A stretch of 64,000 nt of DNA, from contig JAHQIY010000007.1 of assembly GCA_019054805.1 (NCBI GenBank), positions 315,501 through 379,500 on the forward strand. The letters run 5' to 3'. A program made the position numbers and the translations under genes. Origin of the DNA: Brachionus manjavacas. Taxonomy: Eukaryota; Rotifera; Eurotatoria; Ploima; Brachionidae. Below, piece by piece: positions 50,424-60,455 of the stretch. The notes beneath the pieces are model-generated. The model ran no database searches and was not told where the DNA came from. It saw only the letters and a program-made list of their open reading frames with translations. Every line of letters starts with the position of its first letter. The stretch's first letter is position 1.

Positions 50424-53400
50424 ATGAGTAATTTTAAGCCTTCAAATCCGATAATTGATGAGTCCGAAGCAGTTAAGTTTTCGATTGGCGAAAATGAGCC
50501 GGACGAAGAGCACAAACCTCATCATCTTTTTTGCGAAATGGATGAATTGCAAGAAAATTTGGAATGGCGTGAGGCGGCCAGATGGCTCAAATTTGAAGAG
50601 GAAGTCGAAAACGGAGGTCGCTGGTCAAAACCCCATGTAGCCACTCTATCGCTTCACTCTTTATTCGAACTTAGAAGTTGTTTGCTCAATGGCGCCATTT
50701 TACTCGATTTTCCTGGCGAAGATCTTCCCACTATTATCGGTAATTAGAAAAAAATCAAATTTTTTAAAGTGCCCCAAATCTTATACCCTTGTCTCAGACA
50801 TAAAAATTTTTAATACTTCTAAAATGTAAACTCAGATGACATAAATTTTTAGACAATTTTTTTCCCAATAATTCAAAAGAATTTACCACCTTTAATCATT
50901 AAAATTTAATGAATCTGACGGAGGTTATTAGACTCGAAATTGACTACAATTAATGATTTGTAGCACTGCATTAATAAATAAAAAATTCTTATTGAAAAAA
51001 TCTATTTTTTTAATAAAAGATAAAATAATTTTATTTAAAAAATTATTTTTTTTCCAGATGGAATGATGGACTATGTTGTCAAGCACAAATATTTGAGCGA
51101 AGAGCACAAAGAATCAGTGCGAAATGCTTTACTGCTAAAACACGTTCATCAACATGAGAAGGAATTTCAAAGACAGATAAATACTGGAGAAAAAAAGCCC
51201 TTTCCGTTGATAAAATCACTGGCTGACATGGGAAAAAAAGCCTCTCACATTGATTTGGGTAGTTTGCCGCAAAATCCCTCATCAGCTTATTTGGCCTCTA
51301 ATACAAGCTCGGCAAATCTGAAACAATCACCAACACAACCCATATTCGAGCTAGGCGGCTCTTCGGCTCGCATTAGCAAAATTGACTCCAAGGCTAAAGT
51401 AAATTTTGAATTAAAAATACGGCTAGGGCATTTAGGCATCGTGAAAATTCAACTTCACTACTAAACACAGATAACTATTTTCTGTTGTAAAATTGAAAGG
51501 ATTTTTTGACACAAATTGGTTCAAATGTATCCATTGGGTCTAATGTCAGCACATATAAGGTACTAAGTTCAGTTTAGGATTTTTTGAATTAAAATTAAAA
51601 AAAATTCTCTGTCCGGCATGAAACCATCTTTGAGTGTGACTCGTCCTTTATGTAAGAATTGCATGATTATCCAAAAATTATACAACAGAAATGCCAGTGG
51701 CATGTGATTGATGGCCATGAGCAAATAACTTAAATTTATTTCATGTTTTTATCTAAGATAAACCAGCATTTTATGAGGAAAATCCCGTTTGGTGCCGAGG
51801 CCTCGAATGTGTTGGTTGGGGAAGTGGAATTTTTAGAGTATCAATTTACTGCTTTTGTTCGATTGTCTAAAGCGGTCATACTTGGTGATTTTACTGAGGT
51901 GCCGGTGCCTACTCGATTCTTGTTCATTATACTTGGCCCTAAAGGTAATTTGCAACGCTATCATGAAATCGGACGTTCAATAGCTACGATCATGAGTGAC
52001 GAAGTAATTAAAAAAAAAACTAATAAAAAATTCCATAAAAAATTAAACTAAAATATTATTTTAAAAATTAGATATTTCACGATGTGGCTTATAAAGCTAA
52101 GAATAAGCACGACATTTTGAGTGCATTTGATGTGTTTTTGGATCAAGTAACAGTGTTGCCTCCAGGCGAGTGGGATCCAAAAATTCGTCTGGACCCCCCG
52201 AACAAACTTCCACTAAAAGTAAAAAATTAACAAAGCAAAATTAGTTTTTCTAGATTTTAATTTAATTTCAATAGCAAGAGAGGCTTGAAAAATTGGCCGA
52301 AGTGACCAAAATAAATGGATCAGTTACAAATGGTTTTAAAAAGCATGATGAAGGAATACAGCCTCATGACATGGGTCCTGGTCTAGAGTTTACAGGTAGA
52401 TTTTGTGGAGGTCTGATTGATGATATTAAGAGAAAAGTGCCGTGGTTTTTGAGTGATTTTACTGACGGATTAAATTTTCAGTGTTTATCTTCAATCATGT
52501 TCATGTATTTTGCTTGTCTGGCACCAATTATTACTTTCGGAGGTCTGCTTGGCGCGGCCACCGATCAAAATATGGTAAACTTTTGCCCAAGTGTTATATC
52601 TAAAAAAAAATAATTCATTCAATTATTAAAGTCTGCTATTGAAAGTCTGTTATCTGGCGCAATTTGTGGTATTTTATACAGTTTATTTGCTGGTCAACCA
52701 ATGACCATACTTGGTAGCACTGGACCTGTTCTTGTATTCGAGACAATTTTAAACCAATTTTCTAAGTAATTTAAAAAAAAAAAGATTAATTTAGATTAGA
52801 CATATTTTGAATTAAATTGATTTGATTTATAAATTAAATTAAACAACTTAAATCTGAATCTAAAATAAAATACAATCTTAATTTAATTTTAAGATCCTTT
52901 TTTAACAAGTTATTTGTGACTAATACTAAGTATCTTATTTAAGGGACCACGGAATTGATTATATAGGCTTTAGAGCTTGGGTCGGCCTTTGGACATTCAT
53001 AATTTTGACCATAATAGTTGTGACAGATTGTAGTGCTTTGGTCAAATATATTACGAGATTTACTGGTAATTAAAAAAAAAAAGAAAAATTTGTGAGATAA
53101 TTGATTTGAATTTTTTTAAATAGAGGAAAGCTTTGCAACTCTGATAGCTTTAATTTTCATAAAAGAATCAGTGGCCAAATTGTTTGGTATTCGAGAGTCA
53201 TACCAATTTTCGAACAATCCAAATGTTTATTTTGAAGAAATTGTGCAAAATAACACTTGTGGTCGATGCATTAATTTGCTCAATCAATCTATTGGAGAGG
53301 GTCTGGAAATTCTGACCAAAGAACAGTGCGAAAATTTGGGCCCTAACTATGAATATCACAGAGACTGCACATATTCTCCCGATGTCTTCTTTGTTTCCGT

Positions 53401-55095
53401 TTGTCTTTACCTTTTTACATTTATACTTGCCATGGTACTAAGATCATTCAGAACAAGTCCATTCTTTCCTTCATTTATAAGGTCGAAAATAGCCGACTTC
53501 GGTGTTGTAATCACTATAGTTGTGGCTGTTCTTTTTGACATGTACCTGGGTTTTGACACCCCTAAACTTTTGGTTCCATTAAAATTTCAAGTAATTGAAT
53601 CTATTAAAATTTATGAGAATTTATTTTGAATTGATTAATTAATTATTTAGACAACTATTCCGTCTCGCGGCTGGTTCATCAATCCCATTGAGAGAAACAA
53701 AGATAAATTATGGCTAGCTATTGCAGCCGTAATACCGGCACTTCTGGCAACCATTCTGATATTCATGGATCAGCACATTACCGCGGTTATTGTCAACAGA
53801 AAAGAAAATAAGCTAAAGGTAGTGCAAAAAATCAAATAATTAAAATTTTAATTAATTTTTATTTCTTTTTAAGAAAGGATCTGGTTATCATTTAGATTTG
53901 CTGATAGTTGGTATCGCGATCGGAATTAATTCATTTCTTGGGTAATTATGACAAGTTAATATTTAAGATTTAAATTTCAATCAGCTTTTTGCTTTAGAAT
54001 ACCTTGGTTTGTGGCTGCAACTGTGTTATCCATTAATCATGTCCTCAGTTTAAAAAAAGAATCTGAAGCTAGTGCTCCTGGTGAAAAGCCCAAGTAATTT
54101 TTTTGTTCTAAATAGATTAAAATAATACCTAGAAAATTTTAATCGCTAGATTTCTTGGTGTAAACGAGCAACGCTTGACAGGAACTGTAGTTTTTATGCT
54201 AATTGGTTCTTCTGTCTTTCTTTCAACCGTATTGAGAGTAAAGCTTTTTTTTTAAATATTTTGATAAATTTTGTTCTAATTTTGAATTGAAGAAAATTCC
54301 TATGCCGGTCTTATATGGGATATTTTTGTACATGGGCATCTCATCACTTAATGGAATACAATTAATGCAACGTGTTTTCATTTTCTTTATGCCCGAAAAA
54401 CATCAACCTGATTTGATATATTTGAGACATGTTCGTACTTGGAGAGTTCATGTTTTCACTCTTTTCCAGATCGGATGCTTAGTATTGCTCTTCGTTATCA
54501 AAATGAATAAAAAAATTAGCATTCTGTTTCCAGTTATGGTAAAGTTTATTAATAAAAAATTGGACTTTGTTAAGTTTTTTGACTAGGTACTTGGTTTAGT
54601 GGGGATTAGAAAAATGATGGACTATATATTTACTCAAAAAGAATTGTCTTATCTTGATGATATAATGCCTGAGGTGACTAAGCGAATTAAAGAAGACGGC
54701 AAAGGCAGTGATGATCTTGAAAGTCAAGGAAGCAAACAAATTGTAAAATTTTTCAATTTTCAAAATTTAATTATTAAATTTATATTAAAAAACTAAAGTT
54801 CAAGCAAGATTCAATTAATATCTCAACAGAATTGTCAAGAACTCATATTTGGCAAGAATTGGTTAACAGTGATAAGCAATTAGCTGGTGAACGCGAAACG
54901 TTGATTAAAAGAAAAAAGCCAAGCGTTGATAGAACAAAACCACGATCTTCTGTCATAGATAAGCATATTAACGAGGAGGCCCATGTTCCACTTATGGATA
55001 AAAATGTAGACAATTCACAGAGCTCAATACCTACAATAGTAATTGAGCCGTCTAAGAATGTGAATCCTAATAATAACAATTCGACTAGTTTATAG
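50424..55095 (+). CDS. SLC4 family Na+-coupled bicarbonate transporter, second tandem copy, 1083 aa
   Basis: Sixteen exons: 50424-50739, 51058-51398, 51500-51559, 51758-52003, 52072-52218, 52275-52574, 52632-52765, 52944-53065, 53124-53590, 53651-53818, 53874-53941, 53998-54093, 54150-54237, 54293-54538, 54587-54742, 54799-55095; 3252 nt in one frame. Starts [19 protein letters not shown], then [20 protein letters not shown] and the [11 protein letters not shown] signature. The membrane domain has the same motifs as the first copy, with a fuller third extracellular loop ([16 protein letters not shown] ... EQC ... HRDC) holding four Cys and two N-glycosylation sequons. Length and motifs fit NDCBE/NBCn-type transporters, which move Na+ with bicarbonate or carbonate across the plasma membrane to control pH. 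The C-terminal tail is longer than in copy 1 and ends STSL, a class I PDZ-type ligand. It lies 3.8 kb downstream of copy 1 in the same orientation: a tandem duplication. Ion stoichiometry cannot be read from sequence. Confidence 0.93.
50740..51057 (+). other. Intron 1 of the second SLC4 gene
   Basis: 318 nt, ATCG|GTAATT to TTTTCCAG|ATGG. No internal feature seen. Confidence 0.8.
51600..51730. other. GC-richer coding-like island inside an intron of the second SLC4 gene
   Basis: This 130-nt stretch, within the 198-nt intron 51560-51757, is visibly richer in G+C than other introns here. The minus strand is open through it and beyond ([20 protein letters not shown] ... [18 protein letters not shown]). 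On the plus strand a frame also runs with one stop ([14 protein letters not shown], stop, [20 protein letters not shown]). It may be a fragment of an unrelated gene or mobile element inserted into the intron. I do not recognise it. Confidence 0.3.
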
Positions 55096-56340
55096 AAGCT
55101 TTTTAATTTAAACCAAAAATTTTTGTTATTTTTAATTGTTTTTGTTACTGTAGTCCAACGCAATTTTAACAAAATTAAAGCCCAATACAGCATCAAGCGA
55201 AATCAGCAAATTTGAATTGAATTATTTTAAGCAAATTGTTGCCCGATCATATCAATTATTTTATAATGATTTAATTTTAAAAACGCTACGCCAATACCTG
55301 ATTTTTTATTTAATTTTAGTTTTTATCTTAAATTTTAAAATTTTTTAAATTATTGACCCTGAAAATGTCACATTAATTTTCAAAATTTTTATCAATAAAA
55401 TTTAAAAAAAATCTAACTGCTAAAATTTCAATATTTGATAAAAATTAAGTTATTCATTTGTTATTCAAATTGTTTTTTTTTTAACAATTGCGAGGAACCA
55501 AGCAGCAGTGACGATCTATGTAGTCTAACAATGAGAGTGTTTTGAAAATTTAGAACGAACGATTTCAAAATAATTTTCTGACAGAGAATTTTTAAAAAAA
55601 TCTTAAAATATATTATTCTAAATTTGAAAAATAAAAAATTAGAATTTTTAATTAAAATTTCACTTTTTACTAATTTTTTTTCAATATCAAACTTTTATGC
55701 CAGATTTTTTCATTTATTTATTAAGTGGGGGGGGGGGTATCCTTTTCTCTTTTCTTTTCAATGTTTTCATCAATGATCTCATTGAAGACTGTCTCGGCAA
55801 AGAAATCGGAGCACTATAAAAAATCTAAATGAGCCGAGCCGACTCACATCTCTAATCCTCCGAAATATTTGCAGTGACTACAGTAGTAAATTGAGGATTA
55901 AGATCAACTTAAATAAATCATGCCTAATAAGAATTTATTTCTCCAAAATGGAAGTTAATTCAATTAAATAGTTTAATAGTTTTGATCTAAATTTTAAATT
56001 TAACAACACACTCCTAGTTTATCTATCAAGTTGTGTGCTCATCAGTAAATAAATGTGTTGTGATAAAGGTGATTTATTAAAATTTATTTAAAATCTCAAT
56101 TATTTATAGCACTCTTGATTATTAGCCGTATAATCACACATCAATTTTTAATATTTCTAAGATTTAATCTTTTTTAAAAAAAAATCATTATAGAAATTTT
56201 CTTTAAAAATTTTTAGAAAATTCACCAGCATTTATTTCTAGAAGATTGATGGAGTCTGACGGAATTTTTCGACTATATTTATAGTTCAACTGAAGCTTAT
56301 GATTCGGGGAGGGATGTTCTAAAACACTGACCTCTATTTT

Positions 56341-56798
56341 TTGTCAATTTTACTGACCCCTTCTTATCTCAACAACAAATAAATATTACTGGAAGATCTT
56401 TGCTGTTTTGGAGGACTCATCTTCTAATTTTTGAATTTAAAAAAATTTCTGCTTTACAGCGAAATATTTTTTGGAAATTTTCAAAAAAAACTCTAACTGA
56501 CTGCTTTTTTTGGTTTGCTGACCCCAAATTAAATGGACTGACACCTTTTTTTCTCAGCCAATTTTAAAATATTTTGACTTTTGTAATAAATAACATGTTG
56601 AAGCAAGCCTAAAATTTATTTTTGTAAACTTAAAGCGGAGATAAATTATTCACATTTTGTTGAAAATCGACATTTCGCTGTAAAGCAGAATTTTTTTTAA
56701 ATTCCAAAATTAGTAGATGAGTCCTGCAAAACAGCAAAAGATCTTCCAGTAATATTTATTTGTTGTTGAGATAAGAAGGGGTCAATAAAATTGACAAT
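56341..56798. mobile_element. Foldback element: inverted repeat with ~130-nt arms
   Basis: Left arm about 56341-56470, right arm about 56669-56798, spacer about 198 nt. The arms are near-perfect reverse complements over long blocks. For example CAACAACAAATAAATATTAC in the left arm answers GTAATATTTATTTGTTGTTG in the right, and the blocks with AGATCTT and GAGATAAGAAGGGGTCA also match. The differences are single bases and 1-nt indels, which implies a recent element. It resembles a MITE or foldback transposon, or a snap-back insertion. It lies about 190 nt from a mariner-type transposase relic, but I could not show that the arms are that element's terminal repeats. Confidence 0.75.
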
Positions 56799-56989
56799 TT
56801 TTGAAAAAATACCTTCGAGGACGCACTTCTTTTTTAAAAAAAAATATTTGATATTTTATATTTAAAAAATAATCAGGTATACAAACAACATATAGAATGA
56901 TCGTATTTTTTTTTGAAAGACTTAAAAAAGTATTCTTTTTTATTATATCTTTTGTATGCTCTATTTTTTCGGCATTCTTCGCTGATACT

Positions 56990-57480
56990 AATCACCTTCT
57001 TTTCCAAGCATTAAAGACTTTTTGACAAGTTTTGTGACCATTCCTCTTGGGATAATTTCCAAACTCCATCAAGTGTTCGTCCTCTTCTCTATAAAAGCTG
57101 TTGTTTTAGGTAACCAAAGCCATAAAAGTCAGGTGGACTAGCGTCAGGAGCTTTGACAGGTATGTCGTCTTTTTCAAGAAATGATATAGAATAGGCAGTG
57201 TGATTAGATGCTTTATCTTAGTACTTTATTCATTTCGTTCCGGTACAAGTGAGGAAGATGTTTATTAAACAATGGTTTCATATAGTCGATGTAGTCCTGT
57301 GGATTTATTTTTACTTGGGGTGGGACTGTGAGCAATCAACCCTTTTTTTGAAACTTCTAAAAATCTTTTTTCATTATCCTACTTCAGGTATACGTTCACC
57401 CTGTCTAGCATAATAGCGAAGTAAAGTGTTTCAAACAATACAATCAACCTGTATTCTAAATATTCTAAACTTTTTTTTTT
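56990..57480 (-). pseudogene. Degenerate Tc1/mariner-type transposase, C-terminal half
   Basis: On the minus strand the order of translated blocks is NPQDYIDYMKPLFNKHLPHL, then DKASNHTAYSISFLEKDDIP, then APDASPPDFYGFGYLKQQ, then RRGRTLDGVWKLSQEEWSQN and a terminal WKRR. This order matches the catalytic half of IS630/Tc1/mariner transposases: the D...HTA block, the final D in a SPD.x.P-like block, and a closing basic helix. At least one frame break separates the first two blocks and stop codons interrupt the third and following parts, so the copy is dead. The N-terminal DNA-binding part was not found. Upstream pieces to about 57480 look related but very eroded. Confidence 0.7.
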
Positions 57481-57585
57481 ATTCTGTTAAAAATTGTTTC
57501 ACCTAAAATGGTTTATCAGTAAATCTCCTTTTATGCCACACGGCTTTTGATTAAAAATTGTGGAAAAAAAAAACTTTTTAATTTT

Positions 57586-57591
57586 TTTATT
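57586..57591 (-). promoter_or_regulatory. Candidate polyadenylation signal (AATAAA on minus)
   Basis: AATAAA on the minus strand, 68 nt past the stop codon of the EFHC gene. Confidence 0.45.
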
Positions 57592-57658
57592 AAATAAAAT
57601 ACAAATAATTTCTTTTTAAAATTTGATATTGAATTGAGTTTAGAAAATAAAAAAAAAT

Positions 57659-60013
57659 CTAATTTGCATTTAGTTCTGAAATAAGAGCTGAGTAATTAAC
57701 TCTTAACTGTTGTCTTTCGAGAGTTGAAACTTCGAAAATTTTCGAGTCGTCAACTCTCAAACCATCCAGAGGTTCTTTTGGCGGTACCACTGGATTTTCT
57801 TTCCAATTGAGTGTGGCCATCAAATTTCTCAAGCAAGTATTTCCACTTTCCAGCCGAGTGCTAGACGGAAAAAAAATTAGGAAAAAGAGATTTTAAATGG
57901 CCGGCAAATCTTACTATTGCAGCAGCATGTCTAATAAGTAGTCGGGTAGCGGTATTCTAAAGCCTTTGAGTACCGATCTTGTGTCATTTAGAGACAAAGA
58001 TTGTTCTTCTGGATTGAAAGAGTCAGCTTCTTGCAACGACTCTCTTAGTCTGGTAAACAATTCAAAATTATTCTTTCTCAAATGTTCCTGAACAACAGCT
58101 GAAACAGATTGAAAATCATATTCTTTTTTGGTCTCAAGACTAAAGGCTCTAGCCAAGGTAACAATCTCTTGTTCGTTCAACTGATCGCCAAACACGTTTT
58201 TCAAGGCTGAAAAAAACCCTGTGAATCCAATAACACCAGAATTAAAGTTGTCATTTTTCTTGAAATTAGCTTCTAACTCAGCAACTAATTCACTCTTGTT
58301 CAACGACCTGAATTTTCTGAGAGCATTGGTCAAATTCGAATACTGGAACATGTTGGGATTTTTTTCCATAAACTTGTAACAATACTCATCGGCATCATAG
58401 AGAACAAAATGGAAATTGTTCAATTGAAGCACATTGCCAACAAACATATCCTTATAGTTGTAGTATTCGGGCAGCTTGGTCGAATAGGGCGGCTGTCCAG
58501 GCTTTTTGACTCGTCCTCTCTCCAAAAACCTACCACCACCGATACCAGAATTTCTAACAGGCGGCTCGTGAACCATTACAGAGTCATCAGACAAAAAATA
58601 GGAAATAATAAATCGCCGGTCCGCCTGAATCGGATCCTTGGTAAGTATTCTGGCCAAAAATCTAAGTGTGTTTGACTCGAGACCATTTCTGTCATAGGCC
58701 ATCCATTTGATAAAGTCTTTTCTGGGCGGCTCAGGAAGCATTTTTTGACAAGACGCCAGCGAGTCTTCTTCAGAGCCGAAGCCATTATAGGGCGGGTTCA
58801 TTCTTTCAATTTTTCTCATTGCATTTCCCGAGTCGTACTGGACTGACGCAAAATTATCAATTCCGTATTTGTTGCGGTAGAATTCCTTGGTGAATTCATC
58901 GCTATCAGTGAGCAAAATTTTGCGACCAAACACATTTACAACTCTGCCGATCATTAGATCACTGTCCCTGTAGTAACTAATGTTCATGGCTCCTGTTTTC
59001 AGATTGTCCAAAATGTATCTTCCGCCATCGAAAAAATTTCCGATCACATTCAGCACAGTTCTTGTTGGCTTGTCTCCTGGCTTTCCCATTTGAATTATTT
59101 CCATGGGTAATTTTTGACGGCTCAAAAACGTGGCTGTCGAGTCCCTGCCACTATTCGGTGGTCTGATTTCGATTATCTCAATTGTGTCATCAGCCAAGTA
59201 GTAGTGCAACCTGAAGCGTCTCAGCTCGCCAAATTTGGTGTCCCTGTCATCCCAAATGCATGTAAAGCGCAGAACCTGTCTATCGTGGTCCAAAAACTGC
59301 TTGAGAGTGTCAACCCTTTCGTATGGACGCAGTGGATTTTGAGAGCCGTCCTGAACCTCTCGAAGACCCCTGTACGGATCAGTGGGCGCCTCGACCGGGT
59401 CGGCCACTCGGACACCAATTTTGGTCAAAAAGTTGGCCGTAAACGAGTCACAGTTGGTGATTTTGAACTTTTTGCCATAGAATGTCACCTCTTTCTGAAC
59501 ATTAAAGTCTTCAATTGTGTAAAAGGTATCGTCATATGGTGCCGGTCTTGGTATTCTGTGGCGATTGATTATGATGCCTTGGTTGTAGCCGGCATTTTTG
59601 GTTCTCGGCTCAGTCACCTGTATTGTGTCATCCTCTAGGTAGAAAAAAATTTTCACGTATCTGATGCGGAATTGTTCGCCGTGTCTTTCAACCACCGATT
59701 CCTGAAAGTAAGCGTCAAAGCACAATACTTGTTTGTCAAAGGCAACCCAGGCAGGCTTGTCAGAGCCCTCTCCGCGCGGATACACTGAATTTAGGCTTCT
59801 CAAATCCTGGCCCCGCAATGGTTCACCGCCTACGCCAGGCTTTTTTTCGCCGACCATCATGTTCACTCCATTGTATTTGTCGAAATGGTGCGACAAATGG
59901 TGCTTGGTTTGACCAATCTTAGAGGAAAATGTTCACAGCAAGGTTTGATTAAATTTTGGTGCTTAAATTACTTTTCTATCGAAGCTATTTCCTGGTAGAA
60001 ACGGCAGAGACAT
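57659..60013 (-). CDS. EF-hand domain-containing protein EFHC1/EFHC2-like, 748 aa
   Basis: Three exons on minus: 60013-59972, 59917-57915 and 57860-57659; GT-AG junctions, 2247 nt in frame. The 42-nt first exon encodes MSLPFLPGNSFDRK, the characteristic LP-LPGxSF start of EFHC proteins, which settles the start codon. Three DM10 domains follow at about residues 70-183, 226-366 and 421-536, each with the FF/HY/SYFL-x-DDT/S-x-x-x-x-EP/IR pattern (IFFYLEDDTIQVTEP, HYYLADDTIEIIEI, SYFLSDDSVMVHEP). A degenerate EF-hand-like segment (NDNFNSGVIGFTGF, lacking the last acidic ligand) and helical tail finish the protein. EFHC1/2 are luminal proteins of ciliary doublet microtubules, so the gene implies motile cilia or flagella. 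The length is close to human EFHC2, but I cannot decide between the two paralogs. Confidence 0.93.
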
Positions 60014-60455
60014 ATTGACAAAAATGCTTAGATCTTATAATCACAAAAAAATAATTTTTGTTTATTAATGATAGTCAAGTTAGCTAAGAATATAGTGCGA
60101 ACACAACAAATCTATGCTTATAAACTTATAAAATTTATTAAGTTGTCGCCTTGGCGATGCCTTCTCAATTGAAAATTATTAATTAACAGTTTAAAACATA
60201 ATTTTTTACTGATTGTCGGGCCAAAAATTTTGATTACGTCTAAATTTCCTTTTTAACTTGTGTTGCTTGGTTATATCATAAAAGATCAACATTTTCATCT
60301 GAAAATGTATTTTTATTTATTTAAACTATTTAATTATTAAAAATTTGCTTCAGTCAAAAAATCAATATCTAAAAGCTAATAAAAAATAAACTCAAGTCTC
60401 TTTTTGGAAATTTCTTTTTTCAAATTCTTTTTAAAATAACTCAAGAGCTTTAAAA
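60014..60455. promoter_or_regulatory. Divergent promoter region between EFHC-like and kinesin-3 genes
   Basis: Only 442 nt separate the two start codons, which point away from each other, so both promoters must lie here or in upstream introns. The sequence is AT-rich. I found no motif that I can name with confidence, and I did not identify an X-box. Confidence 0.5.

Larger units (their letters stand above)
55096..57658. other. Intergenic region with mobile-element remains
   Basis: Between the second SLC4 gene and the EFHC gene. It contains an 11-G run near 55728-55738, a long inverted repeat (56341-56798) and a dead transposase (56990-57480), the last two listed separately. The remainder is AT-rich without supported features. 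Confidence 0.6.

Noticed and set aside
55728-55738. Run of 11 G considered as a functional G-quadruplex or boundary
   Set aside because: A single mononucleotide run in intergenic DNA; more likely a simple repeat or a sequencing artefact.
59114-59638. 174-codon plus-strand frame opposite the EFHC exon
   Set aside because: Antisense to the first and second DM10 domains. The composition is unlike a real protein and there is no start context or homology.
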